DNA of 64,000 bases from Shewanella sp. MBTL60-112-B2 (GCF_019655055.1 NZ_BPFA01000028.1:1-64000), one strand, 5' to 3'. Shown: positions 49,706 to 60,424, counted from the first letter of the stretch. Translations and numbers: made by a program. Notes: generated by a model not told the origin, from the letters alone.

Positions 49706-52700
49706 TTAAAGTAAATCCATTAAAGCTTCTAAGGGATGTTTAGGCTTAAATCCACTAAATCGTTTAACCTGACTGCGGCATGAGTAACCGGAGATCAATA
49801 CTTGTGCCTTGGGTAACTTAGAAAGCGTTTGCTCCCATGACATTGTATATAGCGCTTTAGAACGTTCAAGGTTTTCAGCCTCATGGCCATAGGTACCCGC
49901 CATTCCGCAGCAACCAAGGTTTACCGTATTAAGCTTGGCACCGAAGTGATCAAAAATAGCTTGCCACTCATTCGCGGTGTTCGGCTTAGCCGTTGACTCG
50001 GTGCAGTGACTAAACCAGGTAAATTCAAACTCACCAGCTTCACGCTTTGGTTGATTTTTAACTACTTCTAACAACCACTCATTTGCTAGCTGCACATGGA
50101 AGTTACCACGAGCACCACCAAGCACCTCTGCATATTCGTCTCGATAACAAAGCACTAATGCCGGATCGATTCCGACCATCGGCATGTTAAGTTTGGCCAC
50201 CTGATTAAGAAAATCTGCCGTCGATTTAGCGGTGCGGGCAAACTTATCTAAAAAGCCTTTAATATGAATAGGCTTACCATTGGGTTTAAAGGGCAATAAA
50301 ATGGGTTTTAGCCCAAGCTTTTCAATAAGCTGTACAAAGTGATAAACCGTTCCGGCCTCATAAAAGCTGTTGAATGGATCTTGCACAACCAGCACGTATT
50401 GGCTGCGTTCATTTTCAGGAATTTGTTGTAAAGCTGCTAAATCATAACCGCGGCTACTATGTCCTTCTAAGCGCTGTTTTAAGGTAGGAACAGACAAGGC
50501 TGGCGAATCAACATAGCCTAGAGATTTTTTAATGACCCACTTACTTAAGCTGTTTTGAGACACCGCATTCACCAATCTTGGCGCTGCAGCCATTAGCGGC
50601 AGTGAATCTTCAATCCCTGCGACTAGATAATCTTTTGCCGGACGTAAATAGCGTTGGTAATAAATATCAAAAAACTGTGCTCTAAACTTTGGTACATCGA
50701 CTTTTACAGGGCATTGACTAGAACACGCCTTACAAGCTAAACAACCTTTTAAAGACTCCATCACTTCATGGGAGTAATCGTATTCTTTGTCCATTTTCAA
50801 GGTGTTCTGCGCGCGCTGCAGCCAACCTAATGGCTTAGCTCGGGCTAGCTCATTAACATCCACCCCTTCAGCTTCTAATAAGCGTAACCATTCACGCATT
50901 AAGCCTGCACGGCCTTTAGGTGAATGAATGCGGTCACCTGTTACCTTAAACGACGGACACATTGGCGAATAGACGCTGTAATTAAAGCACAAGCCGTTGC
51001 CATTGCAGTTCATCACATCGGGGAAGGCTTCACGGGTTTTCAGCGGAATTTGTCTATCAAATGCGCCTCGTTTTGCGCTATCAACGTTATATAGCATTGG
51101 GCCGCTGTTTTTAGGCGCCACCAGCTTACCTGGATTGAGTTTGTTTTTAGGGTCAAATAGCCCCTTAACCTCTTCTAGCAAACCGTATAAATGCTCACCG
51201 AATACTGCAGGGCCATATTCACCGCGTACGCCTTTACCGTGCTCGCCCCACATCAAGCCGCCATATTTGAGGGTTAAATCGGCCACTTGATCAGAAATAG
51301 TTTTAAGTAAACGTTCATCTTGCTCATCACACATATCCAATGCAGGACGCACATGCAAGACTCCAGCATCGACATGACCGAACATGCCATATTGCAACTG
51401 ATGGCTATCAAGTAATGCTCGAAACTCTAAAATAAAATCAGCAAGTTTCTCTGGTGGCACTGCAGTATCTTCAGCAAAAGCGATGGGTTTACGAGTGCCT
51501 TTTGCCGCGCCTAATAAGCCCACCGCCTTTTTACGCATAGCATAAATAGTGTTAATACTGGCTTTATCGGATGTGACTTGGTAACCCAGTAGACCTGCTT
51601 CGCTTTGACTGATTTGCGCAGTTAACATGGCTTCAAGGTTAGCCACTCTCGCTTTTACATCAGCGAGTTCTCCGGCAAACTCAACCATATTAAGGCCGTC
51701 TATCTCTTTACCTGGCACATCTTTAATCAGCGATGACACTGAATGCCAAATAATGTCTTGTTTAGCAAGGTTAAGGACTTTTGAGTCAACTGTTTCAACC
51801 ACTGTCGCATTAGCTTTGACCAAATCGGGTGCGTGGCGCAGCGCTGATTCAAACGAGTCATACTTGATATTAACCATCATGCGACAAGTCGGCAGTGGCG
51901 TAATATTAAGCTTTGCCTCAGTAATGACCGCAAGCGTACCTTCAGAGCCCGTGATAATGCGTGATAAGTCGAAATGTTCTAGCTTATCGTCCCAGACATT
52001 TTTCAAGTCGTAGCCGGTTAAAAAACGATTTAGCTTAGGAAAGCGTTGCTCGATTCGCTCTCGATTGCCTTTGCACATATCAGCAATACTTGAGATAAGC
52101 TGTTGGCCCAATACATTATCTGTAACCGACTCAATATCTGCTAACTGTTCATTGCTAACTGGATGAGAGATTAATTCACTGCCATCAAATAAAATGCTGG
52201 ATAGGCCAAGCACATGATCGGAAGTTTTACCGTAAACTAAGGAGCCCGCTCCAGAAGCATCGGTATTAATCATGCCGCCTAATGTGGCGCGGTTAGACGT
52301 GGATAAGTCAGGGCTGAAGAAAAAGCCATGGGGGCGAAGCGCATCATTGAGGGCGTCTTTAACCACACCGGCCTGCACCTTAACCCAGCCTTCAGTCGCA
52401 TTGACTTCAAGCACTTGGTTCATATAACGCGACATATCAATGATAATGCCATGGGTTAACGATTGGCCATTGGTGCCAGTACCACCGCCTCTTGCGCTAA
52501 AGACCACCTGGGCAAACTCATCTTGGCTCGCTAACTTTAGCGCTATTTGAACATCATCAGCCGACTTAGGATAGATAACGGCCTGAGGCAAAAACTGGTA
52601 AACAGAGTTATCCGTTGCTTGTGCTAGACGAGCGCTATAGCGAGTATCTATATCCCCGGAAAAAGCCCCCTCCTCTAGCGTCGACAAAAAAGAAAGATAA

Positions 52701-52756
52701 GTGGGTTCAAGCGTTTGTTGATGCGATAACTTGGGTAACATGATTGCTTCTGTCAT
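49706..52756 (-). CDS. ydiJ: FAD/Fe-S oxidoreductase YdiJ (D-2-hydroxyglutarate dehydrogenase type)
   Basis: 1016-residue oxidoreductase, closely like E. coli YdiJ (1018), reported as a D-2-hydroxyglutarate dehydrogenase. The N-terminal FAD_binding_4 domain (about 50-270) contains FSARGGGTGTNGQSL and STSNRATLGGMINTDASGAG. It is followed by the FAD-oxidase C domain (to about 560). Then comes an iron-sulfur part with CNGNGLC...CPS and the 4Fe-4S motif CLACKACSSQCPVK (near 680), and finally a C-terminal heterodisulfide-reductase-like part (WFSHCTES, GCCGMAGTYG). Electrons probably pass to a membrane carrier. Convergent with nothing; ppsA is upstream on the same strand. Confidence 0.94.
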   Translation of the reverse strand: MTEAIMLPKLSHQQTLEPTYLSFLSTLEEGAFSGDIDTRYSARLAQATDNSVYQFLPQAVIYPKSADDVQIALKLASQDEFAQVVFSARGGGTGTNGQSLTHGIIIDMSRYMNQVLEVNATEGWVKVQAGVVKDALNDALRPHGFFFSPDLSTSNRATLGGMINTDASGAGSLVYGKTSDHVLGLSSILFDGSELISHPVSNEQLADIESVTDNVLGQQLISSIADMCKGNRERIEQRFPKLNRFLTGYDLKNVWDDKLEHFDLSRIITGSEGTLAVITEAKLNITPLPTCRMMVNIKYDSFESALRHAPDLVKANATVVETVDSKVLNLAKQDIIWHSVSSLIKDVPGKEIDGLNMVEFAGELADVKARVANLEAMLTAQISQSEAGLLGYQVTSDKASINTIYAMRKKAVGLLGAAKGTRKPIAFAEDTAVPPEKLADFILEFRALLDSHQLQYGMFGHVDAGVLHVRPALDMCDEQDERLLKTISDQVADLTLKYGGLMWGEHGKGVRGEYGPAVFGEHLYGLLEEVKGLFDPKNKLNPGKLVAPKNSGPMLYNVDSAKRGAFDRQIPLKTREAFPDVMNCNGNGLCFNYSVYSPMCPSFKVTGDRIHSPKGRAGLMREWLRLLEAEGVDVNELARAKPLGWLQRAQNTLKMDKEYDYSHEVMESLKGCLACKACSSQCPVKVDVPKFRAQFFDIYYQRYLRPAKDYLVAGIEDSLPLMAAAPRLVNAVSQNSLSKWVIKKSLGYVDSPALSVPTLKQRLEGHSSRGYDLAALQQIPENERSQYVLVVQDPFNSFYEAGTVYHFVQLIEKLGLKPILLPFKPNGKPIHIKGFLDKFARTAKSTADFLNQVAKLNMPMVGIDPALVLCYRDEYAEVLGGARGNFHVQLANEWLLEVVKNQPKREAGEFEFTWFSHCTESTAKPNTANEWQAIFDHFGAKLNTVNLGCCGMAGTYGHEAENLERSKALYTMSWEQTLSKLPKAQVLISGYSCRSQVKRFSGFKPKHPLEALMDLL

Positions 52757-52788
52757 TATTATTCTTAGGTTTATTCAGCATTATAAAC

Positions 52789-52818
52789 AAAAAAAAGCCG
52801 CTAAATAGCGGCTTTTTT
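52789..52818 (-). terminator. ppsA terminator
   Basis: AAAAAAAGCCGC-TAAATA-GCGGCTTTTTT between ppsA and ydiJ. On the minus strand it is followed by a T run. Confidence 0.9.
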
Positions 52819-52884
52819 AATGTTTTTAACAAAATGTTAAATCACGCAGAATTAACACTTCATTTAGACGGTTAACGATGACCG

Positions 52885-55254
52885 TTATCCGTGAGCTTCT
52901 GCTAGGTACAACCAAGTGTCGATAACAGTATCTGGGTTTAGCGATACAGTATCGATACCTTGCTCTACTAACCAAGCAGCAAAGTCTGGGTGATCCGATG
53001 GACCTTGACCACAAATACCCACGTAGGCACCTTTAGCTTTAGCCGCTTTAATGGCAAGAGACAGTAGCGCTTTAACTGCTTCATTACGCTCATCAAACAG
53101 ATGGCTTATGATGCCAGAATCTCGGTCAAGACCTAGAGTCAACTGAGTTAAATCGTTTGAACCGATAGAGAAACCATCGAAATACTCTAGGAACTGCTCA
53201 GCAAGTAATGCGTTTGAAGGTAGCTCACACATCATGATAACGCGTAGGCCATCTTTACCGCGCTCTAAACCTTGCTCTTTAAGTAGCTCAATCACTTGCG
53301 CCGCTTCATCAAGGGTTCGTACGAATGGGATCATGATTTCAACGTTTTTCAGACCCATGTCGTTACGCACACGCTTAATCGCTTCACACTCTAATGCGAA
53401 ACAATCGCGGAATGATTCAGAGATATAGCGGCTAGCACCACGGAAACCAAGCATTGGGTTTTCTTCTTCTGGCTCGTAACGCTCGCCACCAACCAAGTTA
53501 GCGTATTCGTTTGACTTAAAGTCAGACATACGAACAATCACTTTCTTTGGATGGAAAGCAGAACCAATAGTCGCGATACCTTCAACAAGACGTGCCACGT
53601 AGTATTCTACTGGTGACTCGTAACCCGCGATCATCTCGTGGATCTCTTGTTGTAGCTCAGCAGTTTGGTCGTTGAACTCAAGCAATGCTTTAGGGTGAAT
53701 ACCAATCATACGGTTAATGATGAACTCAAGACGCGCAAGACCGACACCTTCGTTAGGTAGACGGGCGAAGTCAAATGCACGGTCAGGGTTACCCACGTTC
53801 ATCGTGATCTTCATTGGCAGTTCAGGCATTGCATCAACACGTGATGAAATCACTTCAAAGTCTTGAAGACCGCTGTAGATAAAGCCGGTATCACCTTCAG
53901 CGCAAGAAACGGTAATTTCTTGACCACTTTGAATACGCTCAGTAACGTCACCACAACCAACAACCGCTGGCACGCCAAGTTCACGAGCGATAATCGCAGC
54001 GTGACAAGTACGGCCACCACGGTTAGTTACGATAGCGCTTGCACGCTTCATGATTGGCTCCCAATCTGGGTCAGTCATGTCTGTAACTAATACGTCACCA
54101 GGTTGGATTTGATCCATATCTTCGATTGACTTAAGTACCTTAGCGACACCTTTACCAATCTTGTGACCAATTGCGCGACCTTCACAAACAACGTCACCTT
54201 GAGTCTTAAGGTGGTAACGCTCAATAAGCTGCACATCTTCACGAGAACGAACAGTTTCAGGACGAGCCTGTACGATATACAACTTACCGTCGTTACCGTC
54301 TTTAGCCCATTCGATGTCCATTGGACGACCGTAATGCTTCTCAATTGTCATGGCTTGCTTAGCAAGTTCTTGTACTTCAGCATCGTTGATTGAGAACTCG
54401 CGACGCTTATCTGCTGCGATATCTTCAATCTTAACTTGCTTACCGTGTGATTCATCATCTGAATACACCATTTGGATAAGCTTGCTACCGATGTTACGGC
54501 GTACAACCGCTTTATGGCCAGCCACTAGGCTTGGCTTATGAACATAAAACTCGTCAGGGTTAACCGCGCCTTGAACAACCATTTCACCTAGGCCGAATGA
54601 AGAAGTAATAAATACTACGTCATTGTTGCCAGACTCAGTGTCCATGGTGAACATAACACCAGAAGCCGCTTTGTCTGAACGCACCATGCGCTGAATACCA
54701 GCAGACAGTGCAACGCCTTTATGGTCATAACCTTGGTGAACACGGTATGAGATTGCACGATCATTAAACAAAGAAGCAAATACATGCTTAGTTGCTTCTA
54801 AAACGGCAGCATAACCCTTAACGTTAAGGAAAGTTTCTTGTTGGCCAGCAAATGATGCGTCAGGCATATCTTCTGCTGTCGCTGAAGAGCGAACCGCGAA
54901 AGATGCATCAGTTGTTTCAGAGCTAAGCTTGTCGTAGGCTTCACGAACCGCTTGCTCAAATTCTGGGTGGAATGGGGTATCGATAACCCACTGTCTAATC
55001 TGTGCACCGGCTGTAGCGAGTGCGTTCACGTCATCTACATCTAGGGTTTCTAGAATTTCGTATATCTTCTGGTTAAGTCCACTTTGTTCAAGAAATTCAT
55101 TGAACGCAAAAGATGTTGTCGCAAATCCACCAGGCACTTGAACGCCTGCGTTTGATAGGTTGCTAATCATCTCACCAAGAGAAGCGTTTTTGCCGCCTAC
55201 CTTGTTAACATCGCCCATGCCTAATTCTTGATACCAGAGTACGTATTGCTGCAC
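52885..55254 (-). CDS. ppsA: Phosphoenolpyruvate synthase
   Basis: Converts pyruvate, ATP and water to PEP, AMP and phosphate for gluconeogenesis. ATP-grasp N domain (about 15-340) with [12 protein letters not shown] and [20 protein letters not shown]. Phosphohistidine domain with catalytic His418 in [14 protein letters not shown], the site targeted by PpsR. TIM-barrel C domain with [17 protein letters not shown] and the C-terminal [11 protein letters not shown]. 789 residues (E. coli 792). GTG start after GGAG. Divergent from its regulator gene ppsR, with a HexR-like site between. Confidence 0.97.
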   Translation of the reverse strand: MQQYVLWYQELGMGDVNKVGGKNASLGEMISNLSNAGVQVPGGFATTSFAFNEFLEQSGLNQKIYEILETLDVDDVNALATAGAQIRQWVIDTPFHPEFEQAVREAYDKLSSETTDASFAVRSSATAEDMPDASFAGQQETFLNVKGYAAVLEATKHVFASLFNDRAISYRVHQGYDHKGVALSAGIQRMVRSDKAASGVMFTMDTESGNNDVVFITSSFGLGEMVVQGAVNPDEFYVHKPSLVAGHKAVVRRNIGSKLIQMVYSDDESHGKQVKIEDIAADKRREFSINDAEVQELAKQAMTIEKHYGRPMDIEWAKDGNDGKLYIVQARPETVRSREDVQLIERYHLKTQGDVVCEGRAIGHKIGKGVAKVLKSIEDMDQIQPGDVLVTDMTDPDWEPIMKRASAIVTNRGGRTCHAAIIARELGVPAVVGCGDVTERIQSGQEITVSCAEGDTGFIYSGLQDFEVISSRVDAMPELPMKITMNVGNPDRAFDFARLPNEGVGLARLEFIINRMIGIHPKALLEFNDQTAELQQEIHEMIAGYESPVEYYVARLVEGIATIGSAFHPKKVIVRMSDFKSNEYANLVGGERYEPEEENPMLGFRGASRYISESFRDCFALECEAIKRVRNDMGLKNVEIMIPFVRTLDEAAQVIELLKEQGLERGKDGLRVIMMCELPSNALLAEQFLEYFDGFSIGSNDLTQLTLGLDRDSGIISHLFDERNEAVKALLSLAIKAAKAKGAYVGICGQGPSDHPDFAAWLVEQGIDTVSLNPDTVIDTWLYLAEAHG

Positions 55255-55340
55255 AGTTTTTATCTCCGCAAGTATATTTTAGTGTGGCTCTTCACACGAG
55301 AGCAGAGGCATCTTACACTCCATGACAACAAGCGTAAATG

Positions 55341-55346
55341 TATAAT
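55341..55346 (+). promoter_or_regulatory. ppsR -10 box
   Basis: Consensus TATAAT 35 bases before the ppsR ATG. The only -35-like hexamer (TTACAC, 22-base spacing) is poor. Confidence 0.4.
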
Positions 55347-55352
55347 TTTATT

Positions 55353-55367
55353 TGTAATTTTATTACT
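55353..55367. promoter_or_regulatory. HexR-like site
   Basis: TGTAATTTTATTACT matches TGTAAT-N3-ATTACA, the palindrome known for HexR of Shewanella central carbon metabolism, at all but the last base. It is about 100 bases upstream of the ppsA GTG and just after the ppsR -10. ppsA is a reported HexR target, activated on gluconeogenic substrates. Confidence 0.65.
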
Positions 55368-55380
55368 ACAAGAGGTCAAA

Positions 55381-56193
55381 ATGTTACGTAAAGTATTCTA
55401 TATCTCAGATGGGACCGCGATCACAGCTGAGGTATTCGGCCATGCAGTGCTTTCTCAATTTCCTTTGGAATTTGATGCACTTACGATTCCATTTGTAGAG
55501 ACGGAAGCTAAAGCTGAGGCTGTTAAGGCACAAATTAATGATTGTTTTATTACAACAGGTGAAAGGCCTCTGGTTTTCCACTCCATCGTAAAACCTGAGA
55601 TAAGAGACGTCATCTATAGCAGTGAAGGCTTAGATTATGACTTTTTGAACACTTTTGTCGCGCCATTAGAGAAACAACTAGGTGTTGCTGCTGCACCAGC
55701 ACTACATCGTACTCACGGAAAAACTAATGAAAGCTATGAAGCGCGTATTGATGCTATCAACTATGCGATGGAAAATGATGACGGCCAAACCATGAAACAT
55801 ATGGATAAAGCTGATCTTATTTTATTAGGTGTATCCCGCTGTGGTAAAACGCCGTCGAGTCTCTACCTTTCGATGCAGTTTGGTATAAAGGCTGCGAACT
55901 ATCCTTTTACTGAAGATGATATGGATAACCTTAAGTTGCCTGAAGCGCTTAAGCGTAATAAACATAAGCTATTTGGTTTAACTATTGATCCTGAGAGATT
56001 GCATGAAATTCGCCACAGTCGAATGTCTAACAGTCGTTACTCTTCGCTGCGTCAATGCAGAGTTGAAGTGAAAGAAGTCGAAATGATGTACAAACGTGAA
56101 CGTATTCCTTTTGTTAATACCACCAATCACTCAGTAGAAGAGATCGCCACAAAAATCCTAGAAGAAACGGGATTGAAGCGCCATATGTTCTAA
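55381..56193 (+). CDS. ppsR: PEP synthase regulatory protein (kinase/pyrophosphorylase)
   Basis: DUF299 bifunctional enzyme: ADP-dependent kinase that inactivates PpsA on a threonine near the catalytic His, and phosphate-dependent reactivator. The ATG after AGAGG starts the family sequence [16 protein letters not shown], giving 270 residues. The P-loop GVSRCGKT is at 150-157, followed by [12 protein letters not shown]. It is adjacent to ppsA (divergent) and aroH, as in E. coli. Confidence 0.95.
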   Translation: MLRKVFYISDGTAITAEVFGHAVLSQFPLEFDALTIPFVETEAKAEAVKAQINDCFITTGERPLVFHSIVKPEIRDVIYSSEGLDYDFLNTFVAPLEKQLGVAAAPALHRTHGKTNESYEARIDAINYAMENDDGQTMKHMDKADLILLGVSRCGKTPSSLYLSMQFGIKAANYPFTEDDMDNLKLPEALKRNKHKLFGLTIDPERLHEIRHSRMSNSRYSSLRQCRVEVKEVEMMYKRERIPFVNTTNHSVEEIATKILEETGLKRHMF

Positions 56194-56221
56194 ATCTCGA
56201 TACCTATTTTATCGAAACTAA

Positions 56222-56255
56222 ATTAAAGGCTTTTTTCAATAAAGCCTTTAATTTA
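56222..56255 (+). terminator. ppsR terminator
   Basis: Stem ATTAAAGGCTTT/AAAGCCTTTAAT, then TTAT; moderately strong. Confidence 0.7.
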
Positions 56256-56323
56256 TACCAAGTAAATTTCAAGATAATGAAAATTAGCCTCACTTTTAAG
56301 GCAATTGCCACTGTGCACAGCCA

Positions 56324-56339
56324 AACTATTAGTTATAAT
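56324..56339 (+). promoter_or_regulatory. aroH promoter region with small palindrome
   Basis: A consensus -10 TATAAT (56334-56339) overlaps the palindrome AACTATTAGTT (56324-56334). A TrpR operator in E. coli aroH also overlaps the promoter and has ACTAG-rich arms; this match is partial. The -35 is unclear. Confidence 0.3.
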
Positions 56340-56385
56340 CCGAGGTAATCAGGCGATAGCCCATACGAAACGCTCGGTATTTTGA

Positions 56386-57453
56386 ATGACCATTAAAACA
56401 GACGAACTTCGCACTTCCCTTTTATGTAAGGTAATTTCACCTGCACAACTCGCTTCTGAATATCCTTTAACGCAAGATGCCGCTGATTATCTAGTTCAGC
56501 AACGCCATGAGGTTGAAGCCATTATTAATGGTGATGACCAACGCTTACTTGTAATTATTGGTCCTTGCTCAATCCATGACACTGAAGCAGCACTAGACTA
56601 TGCCCAGCGCTTAGCTGAACTACACCAGCAATATAAAGATGATTTATGCATCTTAATGCGTGTCTATTTTGAAAAGCCTCGTACTACGGTTGGCTGGAAA
56701 GGACTGATTTCAGATCCTGATTTAGACGGTAGCTTTAGCCCTAATAAAGGCCTACGTAAAGCACGTCATTTACTACAACAGATCACTGAACTAAAGCTAC
56801 CTATCGCAACAGAGTTTCTCGATATGGTCAATGGCCAGTATATCGCCGATCTGATCACTTGGGGCGCAATTGGTGCCCGCACCACTGAAAGCCAAATTCA
56901 CCGTGAGATGGCATCAGCACTTTCATGCCCAGTGGGCTTTAAAAATGGCACCAATGGCAGTATTGATATTGCAGTTGATGCCGTGCGCGCAGCGCAAGCA
57001 CCGCACATCTTCTACTCGCCAGATAAAGATGGTGCCATGGCTGTATACCGTACCCACGGTAACCCATTCGGTCACATTATTTTACGTGGTGGTAAAGAGC
57101 CAAACTACCATGCTGAAGATATTGCAGCAGCAGCAGCACAACTTGACAGTGTTGGCGTGACTCAACGTATGGTTGTTGATTTTAGCCATGGTAATAGCCG
57201 TAAGATGCATAAAGAGCAGCTAAATGTTGCAGACTCAATCATGCAGCAAATGGCAAATGGCGAAACTGCCATCGCAGGCATTATGGCCGAGAGCTTTATC
57301 GAAGAAGGCAATCAAAAGGTTATTGCTGGTGAAGAGCTCACTTACGGTAAGAGTATTACCGATGCTTGTATTGACTGGGAAGACTCAAAAGTCTTACTCA
57401 GTGATCTTGCTAAGGCTTCACGCGCAAGAATGGATTTACTTAAGCAAAAGTAA
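56386..57453 (+). CDS. aroH: DAHP synthase, Trp-sensitive type
   Basis: First enzyme of aromatic amino acid synthesis, joining PEP and erythrose 4-phosphate. Class I aldolase-type barrel of 355 residues: IIGPCSIHD with the metal Cys, EKPRTTVGWKGLISDPDLDG, ARTTESQIHREMASALSCP, HIILRGGK and VDFSHGNS. Residues such as TDELRT at the start and ATEFLDMVNGQYIADLITWG match AroH much better than AroF or AroG, so tryptophan feedback is expected. PpsR-AroH adjacency is shared with E. coli; PpsA supplies PEP. Confidence 0.93.
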   Translation: MTIKTDELRTSLLCKVISPAQLASEYPLTQDAADYLVQQRHEVEAIINGDDQRLLVIIGPCSIHDTEAALDYAQRLAELHQQYKDDLCILMRVYFEKPRTTVGWKGLISDPDLDGSFSPNKGLRKARHLLQQITELKLPIATEFLDMVNGQYIADLITWGAIGARTTESQIHREMASALSCPVGFKNGTNGSIDIAVDAVRAAQAPHIFYSPDKDGAMAVYRTHGNPFGHIILRGGKEPNYHAEDIAAAAAQLDSVGVTQRMVVDFSHGNSRKMHKEQLNVADSIMQQMANGETAIAGIMAESFIEEGNQKVIAGEELTYGKSITDACIDWEDSKVLLSDLAKASRARMDLLKQK

Positions 57454-57483
57454 AACTCGCTTGAGTAAGAAGCTCTATAAGAT

Positions 57484-57517
57484 AAACGCACCTGCTCAAT
57501 GAGTTGGTGCGTTTTTT
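57484..57517 (+). terminator. aroH terminator
   Basis: Stem AAACGCACC/GGTGCGTTT with a 13-base loop, then T-rich sequence. Confidence 0.85.
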
Positions 57518-57646
57518 AATGCCCAATTCTAGCTTTTTGTTTAGACACTTGATTACTTCCTATACGGTCTGGTTCTGCAACCTGTTATAAAATTACAAAA
57601 ACGGCTATAATCTCGCCTTCAAAAATGCATAACCATAGGTTGCCGT

Positions 57647-58075
57647 ATGCCTTTAACTCAAACTCCCGCGCAGTTCCCCGAAGATGTTGCGCTTCGAATC
57701 GAACAATCTGAAGCCCGAGTCATTAAAGCTGTTTTCCCTTCTATTACCAATCATCACAACACCTTATTTGGTGGTGAAGCATTAGCCTGGATGGATGAAA
57801 CTGCTTTTATCGCTGCAACCCGCTTCTGCCGAAAAACCTTAGTCACAGTGAGCTCTGATAGAATTGATTTTAATAAGCCTATTCCTGCAGGAAGCCTAGC
57901 CGAAATCATTGCCCGAGTGATCCATGTGGGTAACACTTCTATTAAAGTCGAAGTGAATATCTTCGTAGAAGATATGTATCAAGACTTAAGAGAGCATGCT
58001 ATTCGGGGAGTATTTACCTTTGTCGCCGTAGACGAGCAAAGAAAACCCACTGCCGTTTGGCCGCCCCATTGTTAA
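57647..58075 (+). CDS. Acyl-CoA thioesterase, hotdog fold (YciA/BACH type)
   Basis: 142-residue single-hotdog thioesterase. Family blocks: TNHHNTLFGGEALAWMDETAF with the catalytic Asp/Glu and Asn, TVSSDRIDFNKPIPAG and VGNTSIKVEVNIFVED. Hydrolyses acyl-CoA thioesters in the cytoplasm. Chain-length preference cannot be deduced. It lies between aroH and a LuxR-type regulator gene with 246 bases of A+T-rich spacer after it in which nothing was recognised. Confidence 0.9.
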   Translation: MPLTQTPAQFPEDVALRIEQSEARVIKAVFPSITNHHNTLFGGEALAWMDETAFIAATRFCRKTLVTVSSDRIDFNKPIPAGSLAEIIARVIHVGNTSIKVEVNIFVEDMYQDLREHAIRGVFTFVAVDEQRKPTAVWPPHC

Positions 58076-58363
58076 CCCAGCTCATAATTTTTTGAGTCAG
58101 CAGTACAAAGGGCTATGCTATTAGCCCTTTGCTAACTTAGCTATTATTAATCATTCTATTTCAGTAATCCCTTCAATTACCACTTCAAAAATCACTGTCA
58201 TAATCACAATTCCGCTTAGCTGCCGCAGCTTTAGACTAAAGTCTAACTTCACTAATTATTTTAACAAATAGTCACTTTTCCAGACTAAAGCCATAGAATC
58301 CGTTGTCATTTATCTGTTACATTGAATAATCTTCACGTGCAACCAAAACAACCTTATAAAGCC

Positions 58364-59023
58364 ATGAAGCCTGAAAATTTAAATATTATTATTGCCGACG
58401 ACCATCCGTTATTTAGAAATGCGCTTAGACAAGCTTTATCGTCTGAGTTTAAAAATACACAATGGTTTGAAGCAGATAGCGCTGATGCGCTACAAGTCCT
58501 ACTCGAGAATAACGACATTGAATATGATGTGGTGTTATTGGATCTGCAGATGCCTGGCTCCCATGGCTATTCGACGCTTATCCACCTAAGAACTCATTTT
58601 CAAGACTTACCTGTTGTCGTGATCTCTGCCCATGAAGATAGTCTCACTATCAGCCGTGCTATTCACTATGGTAGCTCAGGCTTCATTCCAAAATCTTCTT
58701 CGATGGAAACCTTGGCCCAAGCTCTAGAAGCCGTGTTATTTGGTGATGTTTGGCTACCCAAAGGTGTTGAGCTTCAAGAGATCAATGAAGATGATACCAA
58801 CCAGATGGCCAGTAAACTTGCCGACCTGACCCCACAGCAATATAAAGTCTTACAGATGTTTGCCGAAGGCCTGCTCAATAAGCAGATCGCTTATGATCTT
58901 GAGGTGTCTGAAGCAACCATTAAAGCTCACGCGACAGCGATATTTAGAAAGCTAGGAGTAAGAAATCGAACCCAAGCAGTGATTTCCTTACAACAGCTAG
59001 AGATGGAAAAGGTCGATATCTAA
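58364..59023 (+). CDS. LuxR/NarL-type response regulator (CrbR-like)
   Basis: Two-component regulator. Receiver domain (1-125) with ADDH at 11-14, phospho-acceptor Asp60 in LLDLQMPG, Ser/Thr and Lys later (SGFIPKSS). LuxR-type helix-turn-helix (about 150-212): LTPQQYKVLQMFAEGLLNKQ and VSEATIKAHATAIFRKLGV. The ATG at the conserved MKPENLNIIIADD was chosen over an upstream TTG; neither has a clear ribosome-binding site. The likely partner is the transporter-linked hybrid kinase 2 kb away, by analogy with CrbS/CrbR, which control acetyl-CoA synthetase in Vibrio. The pairing is inference. Confidence 0.88.
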   Translation: MKPENLNIIIADDHPLFRNALRQALSSEFKNTQWFEADSADALQVLLENNDIEYDVVLLDLQMPGSHGYSTLIHLRTHFQDLPVVVISAHEDSLTISRAIHYGSSGFIPKSSSMETLAQALEAVLFGDVWLPKGVELQEINEDDTNQMASKLADLTPQQYKVLQMFAEGLLNKQIAYDLEVSEATIKAHATAIFRKLGVRNRTQAVISLQQLEMEKVDI

Positions 59024-59055
59024 CTCCTTCTCCCCCTAATAAAAGCGCCAGCCAT

Positions 59056-59092
59056 AAAAAATCCGCTAACGAGTTTTCGAAGCGGATTTTTT
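59056..59092. terminator. Bidirectional terminator, regulator / oxidase
   Basis: Stem AAAAAATCCGC/GCGGATTTTTT with a 15-base loop between convergent genes. Confidence 0.88.
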
Positions 59093-59134
59093 AAATGCTC
59101 AGTTTCCCCTTAAGGCTTCACGTATAACCCTGCA

Positions 59135-60424
59135 TTAACGGAAGTTTTCCATCACCTTGTAATACATCATCCCCAGTGCTAAAGCTTGATTACCAAACCA
59201 TTCATTGAGTGGAATGCGGTAATGGGACATCTGTGCAAACAAATCAAACTCTTGTAACTCTCCAGCTACGGCATTCGCCATAATTTCGCCCATAATATGC
59301 GATGTTGACACACCGTGGCCCGAATAACCTTGGCAGTAATACACATTGGGTGACACTTTCCCTAACTGAGGGATCCGATTAAGCACAATTCCCGCCATCC
59401 CCGTCCAACCAAACTCAATATCGACACCTTTAAGCTGTGGAAAGGTGCGCTCAATGGCAGGTCGTAACTCGGCTGCTACGTCTTTGGAATCTCGTCCCGA
59501 ATAATTGGTGCCACCGCCGAACATCAACCGATTATCAGCAGTTAAACGATAATAATCGAGCACGAAACGAGTGTCGTATACAGCAACATCTTTGGGAATT
59601 AAACTCATAGCCAGTTCTGGCGACAATTGGGCTGTAGCACAGTTACCCAAGGATGCAGGAAACAACATGCCGCGTAATTTTTTACGGGCTAATTTATGGT
59701 AGGCATTACCCGCTAAAACAACGCGACTCGCCACGACTTTACCTTTAGCCGTCGTCACCGTTGCTAAAGCACCATCGTCGATGTCTACAACGGCAGAGTG
59801 TTCAAATATTTGAGCCCCTAGGCTCTGGGCAGCTCTCGCTTCCCCAATGCATAAATTAACTGAGTGCAGATGCATATTGCGCTTATTAAGTAGTCCACCG
59901 TGGTATAGAGGAGTATCAATGTAATCGGCTAATTCCGATTTATTGAATATCGCCAGCTCATCTTCCATCCCTCTCAAACAGGCTTCGGCATAGGTTCTTT
60001 CAAGCTCTTTTAAATGACTCGCCTTGTAGGCCGTATGTATATGCCCATGTTTTAAATCGCATTCAATATTATATTTTTTTACTCGTTGTTTAATGATCTC
60101 ATGTCCACGCCAACGCATATTCCACACATACTGCTCAGCATCACTGCCTATTTTGGATCTAAGCTGTTTTGTCATCGCCTCGTCACCAGAAAGGCTGCCC
60201 GTAACTTGACCGCCATTACGACCTGTTGCGCCCCAAGCAATTTTATTAGCTTCGAGCAAGGCGACCTTATAACCTTTCTCTGAAAGCTCTAACGCCGTGG
60301 CCACACCTGTAAAGCCTCCACCCACGATCACAACATCGACGCGAATCTCCCCTTCTAGCTCTGGATAATCGGTTTCAAGATTAATTGTGGCGTTATAATA
60401 CGAATTGCAGCGCGGCTCAGACAT
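59135..60424 (-). CDS. FAD-dependent oxidase, PuuB-like
   Basis: 429-residue amine/amino-acid oxidase of the DAO family, most like gamma-glutamylputrescine oxidase. FAD-binding Rossmann motif VVIVGGGFTGVATALELSEKG (about 32-52), then ALLEANKIAWGATGRNGGQV; C-terminal FGWTGMAGIVLNRIPQLG and GYSGHGVSTSHIMGE complete the flavin site. No signal peptide. The second ATG was used because AGGA fits its spacing. Other puu genes are absent here, so a different amine substrate is possible. Confidence 0.88.
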   Translation of the reverse strand: MSEPRCNSYYNATINLETDYPELEGEIRVDVVIVGGGFTGVATALELSEKGYKVALLEANKIAWGATGRNGGQVTGSLSGDEAMTKQLRSKIGSDAEQYVWNMRWRGHEIIKQRVKKYNIECDLKHGHIHTAYKASHLKELERTYAEACLRGMEDELAIFNKSELADYIDTPLYHGGLLNKRNMHLHSVNLCIGEARAAQSLGAQIFEHSAVVDIDDGALATVTTAKGKVVASRVVLAGNAYHKLARKKLRGMLFPASLGNCATAQLSPELAMSLIPKDVAVYDTRFVLDYYRLTADNRLMFGGGTNYSGRDSKDVAAELRPAIERTFPQLKGVDIEFGWTGMAGIVLNRIPQLGKVSPNVYYCQGYSGHGVSTSHIMGEIMANAVAGELQEFDLFAQMSHYRIPLNEWFGNQALALGMMYYKVMENFR

